Below, in pieces: positions 1 through 7,448 of a DNA stretch of 64,000 bases. The stretch lies in assembly GCA_964412785.1 (NCBI GenBank), contig CAYPQD010000007.1:1-64000 (forward strand). Reading direction: 5' to 3'. A model generated the notes under the pieces. It had not been told where the DNA came from. It saw only the letters and a list, made by a program, of their open reading frames with translations, and did no database searches. A program made the position numbers and the translations under genes. Positions within the stretch are counted from its first letter, which is position 1; each line of letters begins with the position of its first letter. This stretch comes from UBA5336 sp964412785. Its GTDB lineage: Bacteria > Pseudomonadota > Alphaproteobacteria > Caulobacterales > Hyphomonadaceae.

Positions 1-12
1 CCCGCCCCCCGC

Positions 13-1758
13 CTACTCTCCCGGCGTCTCCTCCGGCTGGCTCTTGTCGATGACCGGGTGGCCGTGGCCCGGGTCATCGCCGGCGCGGTGCATTGCGATC
101 ACGACGCCGGAGAGGGCGAGGATGGCGATCAGGTTGGGGAAGGCCATGGACGCGTTGGCGATGTCGCCGAGCAGCCAGAGCGCGTCGGTATTGGTGACGA
201 GCGTGCCGCCAAAGACCACCAGAACCCAGAGATAGCGGAACGGGTGAGTGGCCCATTCCCCGAGCAGATAGGTCACCGCCTGCTCGCCATAATAGGACCA
301 GCCAATGATGGTGGTGAAAGCGAAGACGAACAGGGCGATGGTGACGACCCATTCGCCGCCGGGGAAGGCGTTGGCATAGGCCCGCGCGGTGATACCGGAG
401 CTTTCGGCATCGGTCTGCCAGACATAGCGGACCTCGTTCAGCACCGCTGCGTCCCCTGCGGCGGCAAGCGCCTTGTCGAAATAGGCCTGTTCCTCCGCCT
501 CGCTGGCCGAGCGCGGCAGCAAGCCGGCAAGGCTGAGACCGCCGGCGCGACATGCGCTGAGGAAGGCCTGCGCCTCGGCGCCGCGTGCGGCGATCACGCC
601 CTCGCGGCCCTCCTGATAGGCTGACGGGAAGAGATCACCTATGCCTGTGCCCTGCGGCAGGCTGGCATGGCTGCCCTCATCACAGGCATTGGCGGCGATC
701 AACGCCGGGCTGCGCTTGAAGTCGCCCGTCACGGTGAGGATGACCAGCGCGGTCATGGTGCAGATGACAATGGTGTCGATGAACACGCCGATCATGGCGA
801 TCTCGCCCTGCATCACCGGATTGCGCGTCTTCGCGGCGGCGTGGGCGATCGGCGCAGACCCCTGGCCGGCCTCGTTGGAAAAGAGGCCGCGGGCGACCCC
901 GGCGCGCACGGCGGCGGCCATGGTGTAGCCGGCCGCCCCGCCGACCGCTTCGCGCAGGCCGAAGGCCGACATGAAGATCTCGGCAAGGGCGTGGGGGATT
1001 TCGCTGGCATTGAGGACCAGCACCACCAGGGCGCACAGCACATAGCCAGCCGCCATAACCGGCACGACCCTGCCGGCGACCGAGCCGATCGACTTGATGC
1101 CGCCTATGATCACCGCGAAGACGAGGCCGGCAAGCCCGATTCCGACGGACCAGGCGGGGATCTCAACCCCGAAGCTGGAGCGGGCGGTCTCGACCGCGGT
1201 CTGCGCGATCGAGTTGGCCTGGATCATCGAGCCGGTCGCCGTGGCGGAGAAAAGCGTGCCGAGACAGAAGATGACAGCGAGCCAGCCCCAGTTTTTCCCG
1301 AGACCGTTCTTGATGTAATACATCGGCCCGCCATTGATACGCCCGTACTCATCGGTCTCGCGGAACTTCAAAGCCAGCGAGCTCTCCGAGAAGGCGAGCG
1401 CCATGCCGAACAGGGCGGTCACCCACATCCAGAAGATGGCGCCGGGGCCGCCGAGGGTGATCGCAGTGGCAACGCCCGCGAGATTGCCGGTGCCGACCTG
1501 GCCTGACAGGGCAGTGGAGAGCGCCTGCCAGGGCGTGATGGCGCCATCCTCACCCTGCGCCTTGCGGCCCTGCCAGACTTCCACCAGGGCCGGGACAAAG
1601 CGGCGAAGCGGCCGCGCGCCAAGGCGGACCATCATGATGAGACCGGTGCCGAGGAGGACGATGGCCAGGGGTCCCACGGGAAGGACGCGCGTGTCATTCC
1701 ACGTGCCGCCCCAGATAAATCCGGAGACGCTCTCGATCAGGCCGACAATCGCTTCCAT
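13..1758 (-). CDS. AGCS family sodium:amino-acid (alanine/glycine) symporter
   Basis: Inner-membrane Na+-coupled alanine/glycine uptake carrier of 581 residues. About ten or eleven hydrophobic segments are visible. The family motifs are clear: SGQVGTGNLAGVA near residues 85-97, GLFSNEAGQGSAP near 291-303, and FTTIIGWSYYGEQ near 481-493. An unusual stretch lies between the segment ending ILTVTG (about 345) and the one starting WVVTIALF (about 470). There the protein carries some 95 extra polar residues (about 350-455), where family members usually have only a short loop. The ATG start lies close to the hydrophobic N-terminus and no better start is seen. The gene runs in the same direction as ubiB but 130 bp separate them, so it is probably its own unit. 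The family call is firm; the exact substrate is inferred. Confidence 0.93.
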   Translation of the reverse strand: MEAIVGLIESVSGFIWGGTWNDTRVLPVGPLAIVLLGTGLIMMVRLGARPLRRFVPALVEVWQGRKAQGEDGAITPWQALSTALSGQVGTGNLAGVATAITLGGPGAIFWMWVTALFGMALAFSESSLALKFRETDEYGRINGGPMYYIKNGLGKNWGWLAVIFCLGTLFSATATGSMIQANSIAQTAVETARSSFGVEIPAWSVGIGLAGLVFAVIIGGIKSIGSVAGRVVPVMAAGYVLCALVVLVLNASEIPHALAEIFMSAFGLREAVGGAAGYTMAAAVRAGVARGLFSNEAGQGSAPIAHAAAKTRNPVMQGEIAMIGVFIDTIVICTMTALVILTVTGDFKRSPALIAANACDEGSHASLPQGTGIGDLFPSAYQEGREGVIAARGAEAQAFLSACRAGGLSLAGLLPRSASEAEEQAYFDKALAAAGDAAVLNEVRYVWQTDAESSGITARAYANAFPGGEWVVTIALFVFAFTTIIGWSYYGEQAVTYLLGEWATHPFRYLWVLVVFGGTLVTNTDALWLLGDIANASMAFPNLIAILALSGVVIAMHRAGDDPGHGHPVIDKSQPEETPGE

Positions 1759-1887
1759 GGGGCTCCCCGCCGCTCGCTTCCTTGCAGGCCTGCCACCCTA
1801 GGGCCATTTGGCGTACTGTGAAGGCGGCGCATGACACAAGCGTGACAGGCGTGGCGGACCTGTCACAGATGGCGCCAGCCGAACGCG

Positions 1888-3414
1888 TCAGGTGAAGGCA
1901 TAGGCGGCAAGGCCGGCAAGCGCGAGGACGAGGCCAAACCAACCCCACCAGGGGGCGAAGCCGGCGCGGGCCGGCGCCTTCCCGGCCGGTGCGGCGCCGG
2001 ACTCGAGCGCGGCCTCAAGCATGTCCATCATGGCCGGCAGGCGCTTCAGCCGGTCGGTCACCTCACGGACATTGCGGGCGGTCAGGCGCACTGCGCCGGC
2101 CGGGCCGAGCTGGCGCGTCACCCAGTCGGTGACGATCGGCTCGGCCGCCTTCCAGATGTCGTGCTTCGGGTCGATGCCGCGGGCAACCCCCTCGACCTGC
2201 ACCATGGTCTTCTGCAACAGCACCAGTTCCGGGCGCAGGTGCATGCCGAAGGCGTGGGTGAAGTCGAACAGCTGCAACAGCAACCGGCCCATCGAGACGT
2301 CCTCGGCAGAGCGGCCGAAGATCGGCTCGCCGACCGAGCGCAGGGCCTGCGCAAACTCGCCGACGGACTGGTCGGCCGGGACATAGCCGGCCTCGAAATG
2401 GACCTCGGCGATGCGGGTATAGTCGCGCTTCAGGAAGCCGTAGAGGATTTCCGCCAGGAAACGGCGCTCGTCACTTCCGATGCGGCCGATGATGCCGAAA
2501 TCGACAAGAGCGAGGCGTCCCTCGGGCGTGATGATCATGTTGCCTTCGTGCATGTCAGCATGAAAGACGCCATGCCGTATCGCATGGGCGAGAAAGCCGC
2601 GGGTCACGCTGGTGGCAAGGGCGGGGCGGTCAATCGCCGGATTGTCGAGGGCGTCCGGCGCGGTCAGCGGCGTGCCGTCGACCCAGTCGACGGTGAGGAT
2701 CCGCTTGCCGCTGCGCTGCCAGTCGACCTCCGGGACGAGGAAATAGCCATCCTTCTCGCTGATCGCGCGCATCTCGTCGGCGCCGCCCGCTTCCAGCCTC
2801 AGATCCAGCTCGCGGCGCATCGACCGGGCGATGGTGCCGGTGAAGGCGACAGGTTCCAGCCGCCGGCTGCCCGGGCTGGTGCGTTCGATGATCCGTGCGG
2901 CCCGCAGCATCGCGCTGAGCGCATTCTCGATGCGCCGCTCTATGTCGGGACGGAGGATCTTGACCGCCCGCCAACCGTCGGCGGTCTGCATGCGGTGGAC
3001 CTGGGCGAGGGAGGCGGCGGCGACCGGTGGGTCAAGGTCGGGGAACAGTCGGGCGGCCTCTGCGGCGCCGAACTCTGCCTGCAGGGCGGCGCGGGCCGCC
3101 TTCATGGCAAAGGGAGGCAGCTTGTCCTTCAGCCGGGCGAGGTCGGTGGTGGTCTCCACGCCGAACACGTCCGGGCGTGTCGCGAGGAACTGGCCGAGCT
3201 TGATGTAGGCGGGCCCCAGGCCCTCGAGCGCGCGGGCAAGGCGTTCGCCCGGCCGGCCCCTCGCGCCGCCGCCAATGGCGCGCAGCACCCTGCCGGCGAT
3301 CCGGGCAGGGACGGGCAGGCGCTGCTGGTACTCGCCCGGCAGGATGACGTCATGGCGCGCCAGAGCGGTGCCGGCGCGCATCAGGCGGGCATAGTCGGCA
3401 AGGGCATCCAGCAT
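1888..3414 (-). CDS. ubiB: Ubiquinone biosynthesis protein UbiB (ABC1/ADCK atypical kinase-like)
   Basis: This 508-residue ABC1-family protein assists assembly or function of the ubiquinone-making complex at the inner membrane. All hallmark motifs can be read: the KxGQ motif (KLGQ, about 72-75), the Ala-rich nucleotide loop AAASLAQVH (about 132-140), the lysine in AVKILRP (about 150-156), the HADMHEGN catalytic loop (near 290) and VDFG (near 310). A single hydrophobic segment at the extreme C-terminus (about 488-508) fits the membrane anchor of bacterial UbiB. It starts one base after the ubiE stop codon region, so ubiE and ubiB are co-transcribed, ubiE first. Length and motifs are normal for the family. 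Confidence 0.95.
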   Translation of the reverse strand: MLDALADYARLMRAGTALARHDVILPGEYQQRLPVPARIAGRVLRAIGGGARGRPGERLARALEGLGPAYIKLGQFLATRPDVFGVETTTDLARLKDKLPPFAMKAARAALQAEFGAAEAARLFPDLDPPVAAASLAQVHRMQTADGWRAVKILRPDIERRIENALSAMLRAARIIERTSPGSRRLEPVAFTGTIARSMRRELDLRLEAGGADEMRAISEKDGYFLVPEVDWQRSGKRILTVDWVDGTPLTAPDALDNPAIDRPALATSVTRGFLAHAIRHGVFHADMHEGNMIITPEGRLALVDFGIIGRIGSDERRFLAEILYGFLKRDYTRIAEVHFEAGYVPADQSVGEFAQALRSVGEPIFGRSAEDVSMGRLLLQLFDFTHAFGMHLRPELVLLQKTMVQVEGVARGIDPKHDIWKAAEPIVTDWVTRQLGPAGAVRLTARNVREVTDRLKRLPAMMDMLEAALESGAAPAGKAPARAGFAPWWGWFGLVLALAGLAAYAFT

Positions 3415-3415
3415 G

Positions 3416-4201
3416 TCAGACCGCCCAGGCGGTGTGCAGGGCAGCGATGCCCCCGGAGAAGTTCATGACACCGATGCGGGCGAAGCCGGCCGCCCCGATC
3501 TCGCCGGCGAAGGCGGCCTGTTCGGGGAAGGCGCGAATCGATTCCACCAGATAGCGGTAGCTGTCGCGCTCGCCGGTGACGAGACCGCCGAGCGGCGGGA
3601 TCACGGCAAAGCTGTAGGCGTCATAGGCCTGTTGCAGGAGCGGCGCGGTCATGTGCGAGAACTCCAGAACAGCGAGACGGCCGGCCGGGCGCAGCACCCG
3701 GCGGAACTCGGCGAGGGCAGCTGCACGATCGGTGACATTGCGGATGCCGAAGGCGATGGTCAGCGCGTCGGCGGAGCGGTCGGCGAACGGCAGAGCCTCG
3801 GCATTGCCACACACCCAGAACAGCGCCCCGCCTTCGGGCGGCTGGTCGCCGCGCGCCATTCCGGCCTCCAGCATCGCTTCGTTGATGTCGCAGACGACCG
3901 CGCGCGCAGGCAGCCCGCCGCGGCGGCGGCGGACCCGGCCGGCACGGGCGAGAAAGGCGCGGGCGAGATCGCCGGTGCCGCCGGCGACATCGACCAGGGT
4001 CTCGCCCGGCTGTGGGTTCACCCTGGCGATGGTGTCATGTTTCCAGAGCCGGTGGACGCCTGCAGACATCAGGTCGTTCATCAGGTCATACCGTCCGGCC
4101 ACGGAGCGGAAGACTCCGCGCACCCGGTCGGTCTTCTCCGCCGGCGTGACGGTTTCAAAGCCGAAGCTCACCGGGGTGTCGGACGGGTCGGAAGCAGTCA
4201 T
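3416..4201 (-). CDS. ubiE: Demethylmenaquinone/2-polyprenyl-6-methoxy-1,4-benzoquinol C-methyltransferase UbiE
   Basis: SAM-dependent C-methyltransferase of ubiquinone synthesis, 261 residues. The frame stays open far upstream, but the ATG at 4201 is chosen. The protein then begins MTASDPSDTPVSFGF and runs into the family's GVFRSVAGRYDLMNDLMS block. The upstream part of the open frame is antisense to mutM and has no UbiE character. The SAM-binding glycine loop DVAGGTGDLA and the later FGIRNVTDR motif are present. A basic insertion (GRVRRRRGG) lies after the first strand. The gene is divergent from mutM, with 49 bp between the two starts, and almost touches ubiB downstream. Confidence 0.95.
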   Translation of the reverse strand: MTASDPSDTPVSFGFETVTPAEKTDRVRGVFRSVAGRYDLMNDLMSAGVHRLWKHDTIARVNPQPGETLVDVAGGTGDLARAFLARAGRVRRRRGGLPARAVVCDINEAMLEAGMARGDQPPEGGALFWVCGNAEALPFADRSADALTIAFGIRNVTDRAAALAEFRRVLRPAGRLAVLEFSHMTAPLLQQAYDAYSFAVIPPLGGLVTGERDSYRYLVESIRAFPEQAAFAGEIGAAGFARIGVMNFSGGIAALHTAWAV

Positions 4202-4250
4202 CGGAGCGGACCATAGTTGCGCAGGCAGCGAAGCGCTATATGCCTCGTCC

Positions 4251-5099
4251 ATGCCTGAATTGCCCGAAGTCGAGACGGTTCGTCGCGGGCTGGCACCGGT
4301 GATGGAGGGGCGCCGCCTGCTGTCTGTGGAGGCGCGCCGGGCCGACCTGCGTTTTCCCCTGCCGGCGCGCTTTGCCGAGCGGCTGACCGGCGAGCGCGTG
4401 TTGCGTCTTGCACGGATGGCGAAATTCCTGTGCGCGGATTTGTCGAGCGGCGAGACCCTGGTCATGCATCTTGGCATGTCCGGCCGGTTCACGATCGATG
4501 CCGGGCCGGTTGCCGGCGCGTTTGTCCATGACACTGGCGTCATGCCGGCGCACGACCATGTGGTGTTCCATGTCGAAGGCGGCCGAAAGATCACCTACAA
4601 TGACCCGCGTCGGTTCGGCTTCATGGAGCTCTGGCCGACTGAGACCTTCAACAGCTATCCGCGGCTGAAGGGGCTTGGGCCCGAGCCGCTCAGCAATCGC
4701 TTCTCCGCCGCCTGGCTCGACACCGCGCTGGCGGGCCGCGACACGCCGGTAAAGGCCGCGCTGCTGGACCAGAAGACGGTCGCCGGGCTCGGCAACATCT
4801 ATGTCTGCGAGGCGCTGTTCCGGGCCGGCATCTCGCCGCGCCGCAAGGCCGCCAGCATTCCCGGCGTCAGGGCCGAACGCCTGGCCGCGGCGATCAATGC
4901 CGTCATCGCCGAGGCGATCGAGGCGGGCGGGTCTTCGCTGCGCGATTTCGCCGGCGCCGACGGTGCGCTTGGCTATTTCCAGTTGAGCTTTCGGGTGTAT
5001 GGCCGGGAGGGGGCGCCGTGCACGGGGTGTGGTGCACCGGTGCAACGGATCGCGCAATCTGCGCGCTCAACCTTCTTCTGCCCCAGGTGTCAGCGTTAA
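4251..5099 (+). CDS. mutM: Formamidopyrimidine-DNA glycosylase (Fpg)
   Basis: Base-excision repair glycosylase/AP lyase that removes 8-oxoguanine and ring-opened purines; 282 residues. The start is fixed by the obligatory N-terminal MPELPEVE: the proline after Met is the catalytic nucleophile and the following Glu the general acid. Other expected features are ARMAKFL with the catalytic Lys, MHLGMSGRF, YNDPRRFGF, and the helix-two-turn-helix LLDQKTVAGLGNIYVCE. A C-terminal zinc finger has C-x2-C-x16-C-x2-C spacing (CTGC...CPRC). In many alphaproteobacteria mutM sits next to ubiE, as here. rpsT, often downstream, is absent and an UrcA-like gene follows. Confidence 0.97.
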   Translation: MPELPEVETVRRGLAPVMEGRRLLSVEARRADLRFPLPARFAERLTGERVLRLARMAKFLCADLSSGETLVMHLGMSGRFTIDAGPVAGAFVHDTGVMPAHDHVVFHVEGGRKITYNDPRRFGFMELWPTETFNSYPRLKGLGPEPLSNRFSAAWLDTALAGRDTPVKAALLDQKTVAGLGNIYVCEALFRAGISPRRKAASIPGVRAERLAAAINAVIAEAIEAGGSSLRDFAGADGALGYFQLSFRVYGREGAPCTGCGAPVQRIAQSARSTFFCPRCQR

Positions 5100-5201
5100 A
5101 ACCCGTTCATAGTCTAGGTGAACCGGCTCGCGCTGGGGCCATTTCCTGCTAATCATGGGGGGCGAACCGGTCCGGTCGGCGGCCCGGCCGGGGAGGTCCC
5201 G

Positions 5202-5918
5202 ATGCGTGTTGCGTACCTTGTCTTGAGTGTCCTTGCCCTGGTGTCGACCTTGCCGGCGCTGGCCCAGGAGATCACCTGCGCCCCCGATGACGGCCTGATG
5301 GGCGGGGTGACCTGTCGGTCCGGCGACGGTGGCCTGAGGGTGCTGAGGTCGGCACCCTCTCAGGGCGTCGTGCCCGCCGCGCCGCGCCTGCGCCACATCC
5401 GGCTGGCCGATGCGCCGGTACCAGCGGCCACGCGCGTGCATCGCAGCTATGGCGTTGCGCCGAGGCCGAGGCCGGCTGACGCTGAGGCGCCTGCTGCCAC
5501 GGGACGGGGGAGCTACCGGGTGGTACGCAAGACGGGCGCCGTCAAGCCGCTCTTCAGTGACGATGATTTCCTTGTCACCAGCCAGGGCCGGCCGGAGCAG
5601 GAGGCCTGCCAGGAGCGCATCGAGCGCCTGCCGGACCTGCGGATTGGCGGCCGGCGCTACCGGGTCTGCTATGGTGACCTGATCCCGCTCGACCCGGTCT
5701 CCAGCGTCACCCTGTATGACCGGATTGCGGTGGCGGCCGGGCGCGCCTGCGGTGTCTTTTCCGGCGCGCGCTGGACGGCCCTCGCAGCGCAGCTCTGCCA
5801 GATACGGGCGATCGAGGAGGCCATGGCGCGGACACCGCTCGACCGCAGCTCCGGCTATGGCTCGGTGCGCGCCCCACTCAGGCTGCGCCGCACCCAGAGG
5901 CGCTTCAACTGGCGCTGA
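5202..5918 (+). CDS. Secreted protein with C-terminal UrcA-like domain
   Basis: This is a 238-residue exported protein of unknown function. The ATG at 5202 is preceded by GGGAGG (5191-5196) and opens a clear signal peptide (hydrophobic core LVLSVLALVSTLPALAQ). The middle is Arg/Pro/Ala-rich and low in recognisable structure. Around residues 150-215 there is a block VCYGDL-(x)n-LYDRIAVAAGRACG-(x)n-CQIRAIEEAM. It matches the pattern of UrcA-family proteins: a short YxDL strand, an amphipathic helix ending in a Cys, and a second Cys followed by AI..A. UrcA proteins are small periplasmic proteins of unknown role found in Caulobacterales and Sphingomonadales. Here about 110 extra residues precede the domain. 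The UrcA assignment rests on pattern only and is moderately sure. Confidence 0.65.
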   Translation: MRVAYLVLSVLALVSTLPALAQEITCAPDDGLMGGVTCRSGDGGLRVLRSAPSQGVVPAAPRLRHIRLADAPVPAATRVHRSYGVAPRPRPADAEAPAATGRGSYRVVRKTGAVKPLFSDDDFLVTSQGRPEQEACQERIERLPDLRIGGRRYRVCYGDLIPLDPVSSVTLYDRIAVAAGRACGVFSGARWTALAAQLCQIRAIEEAMARTPLDRSSGYGSVRAPLRLRRTQRRFNWR

Positions 5919-5978
5919 GGCGATTTCAGCGTCAACGGCATCGGAGCGTCAACGATTTCGTGCTTTAACCGGGCGATC

Positions 5979-7211
5979 ATGGACCGCAAACGAATCCTCC
6001 TGATCATTGGTGGCGGGATTGCCGCCTACAAGGCGCTGGAGCTGATCCGGACGCTGGCCCGGCGCGGCATTGCGAGCCGCTGCATCCTGACGGCCGGCGG
6101 GGCGGAGTTCATCACACCGCTATCGGTGGCGGCGCTTTCTGGCGAGACGGTCCACACCGACCTGTTCGATCTCGATGCCGAAGCGAAGATGGGCCATATC
6201 GAATTGTCGCGCTCGGCCGACCTCATCGTCGTCTGCCCGGCGACGGCGGACCTGATCGCCAAGGCGGCGGCCGGGCTGGCCGGGGACCTTGCGACGACGG
6301 CTCTGCTGGCCACCGACAAGCCTGTGTTGATGGCGCCGGCGATGAATGTGCGCATGTGGACCCATCCTGCAGTGCGGCGGAACGTGGCCACCCTGCGCGC
6401 TGACGGCGTTGCGGTGCTCGAGCCCGACGAGGGCGCCATGGCGTGCGGCGAGTTCGGGCCTGGCCGCCTGCCGGAGGTGGAGCAGATCGCCATCGCGATC
6501 GAGGCGCGGCTTGCCGGCGACGGCGCGGGAAAGCTGGCCGGCCGGCATGTGGTGGTGACCGCCGGGCCGACGCGCGAACCGCTCGACCCGGTGCGCTTCC
6601 TGTCCAACCACTCCTCGGGCCGGCAGGGCTATGCCATCGCCGGAGCGCTGGCCGCGCTCGGCGCGCGAGTGACGCTGGTGTCTGGGCCGGTGAGCCTGCC
6701 AGCGCCTGTCGGTGTCGACAGGGTCGATGTGGAAACCGCCCGCGACATGCTCAAGGCGTGCGAGGCGGCGCTGCCGGCGGACGCCTTCATCGCGGTCGCC
6801 GCGGTGGCCGACTGGCGCCCGGCCAAGGCGGCGGCGCGCAAGCTGAAACTGAAGGGCGGCGAGGACGCCGCGCCGACGCTGAACCTGGCGGAAAACCCTG
6901 ACATCCTGGCGACCCTCGCGCGCAAGCGGAAGGGCCGGCCGGCCCTCGTCATCGGCTTTGCCGCCGAGACCCATGACGTGCTCGCCCATGCCCGGGACAA
7001 GCGGGAGCGAAAGGGCTGCGACTGGATCCTTGCCAATGACGTCTCCGGCGACGTGATGGGCGGGGCGGACAATCAGGTCCACCTGATCACAGCCGGCGGC
7101 GAGGAGGCCTGGCCAGTGATGGACAAGGCCGCGGTGGCCCGGCGCCTGGCAGACCGTATCGCCGATGCCCTCGGCCCGGCCGTCGACACCCTGCGCTCGG
7201 TGGAAGGCTGA
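5979..7211 (+). CDS. coaBC: Bifunctional phosphopantothenoylcysteine decarboxylase / phosphopantothenate-cysteine ligase
   Basis: Two consecutive steps of coenzyme A synthesis in one 410-residue protein. The N-terminal CoaC flavoprotein half shows GGGIAAYKALE, the HIELSRSADLIVVCPATA block with the catalytic His, the substrate-clamp PAMNVRMW, and the active-site Cys in GAMACGEFGPGRLPE (about 150). The C-terminal CoaB half starts near 185 with HVVVTAGPTREPLDPVRF, followed by NHSSGRQGY and later the Lys-rich KLKLKG segment. The ATG at 5979 gives the standard MDRKRILLIIGGGIAAYK start. In many proteobacteria dut follows directly; here dut is about 21 kb away. Confidence 0.96.
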   Translation: MDRKRILLIIGGGIAAYKALELIRTLARRGIASRCILTAGGAEFITPLSVAALSGETVHTDLFDLDAEAKMGHIELSRSADLIVVCPATADLIAKAAAGLAGDLATTALLATDKPVLMAPAMNVRMWTHPAVRRNVATLRADGVAVLEPDEGAMACGEFGPGRLPEVEQIAIAIEARLAGDGAGKLAGRHVVVTAGPTREPLDPVRFLSNHSSGRQGYAIAGALAALGARVTLVSGPVSLPAPVGVDRVDVETARDMLKACEAALPADAFIAVAAVADWRPAKAAARKLKLKGGEDAAPTLNLAENPDILATLARKRKGRPALVIGFAAETHDVLAHARDKRERKGCDWILANDVSGDVMGGADNQVHLITAGGEEAWPVMDKAAVARRLADRIADALGPAVDTLRSVEG

Positions 7212-7260
7212 AGCGCGCGCCTATCCTTTCACTTCAGGTGAGCGCCTTTTACCCGTCTGC

Positions 7261-7330
7261 GCGGATCAGTCCTCGTCCGCATTTACGGCGCATGAGCGCC
7301 GACGCACAGTCGCGCTCGGCCTCGGCGGCG
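7261..7330 (+). repeat. Dispersed intergenic repeat, copy A
   Basis: The convergent gap between coaBC and the choice-of-anchor gene holds a copy of a short repeat found four times in the window. The shared core is CGGCGCATG followed by the block CGACGCACAGTCGCGCT (CGACGCGCAGTCGCGCT in the other three copies). This copy keeps the 5' part (AGTCCTC...) and the core but lacks the hairpin-forming 3' part of the others. No coding potential is visible. Confidence 0.7.
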
Positions 7331-7448
7331 GCTGGCCACAGTCTCAGTCTGGCTGGCGGCCAGCCTGAAGCAGCCGCCTGGCGCTTGGTGGAGGTGTCTG
7401 GCTTCCGGCCGAGGGCATGCGCTTGGCCGGGCGGCAGGCAGGCCCGGC

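Noticed and set aside
3416..4594. UbiE with a 131-residue N-terminal extension
   Set aside because: The extension is antisense to mutM, rich in Arg/Ser/Thr and without similarity. ATG 4201 matches the family start.
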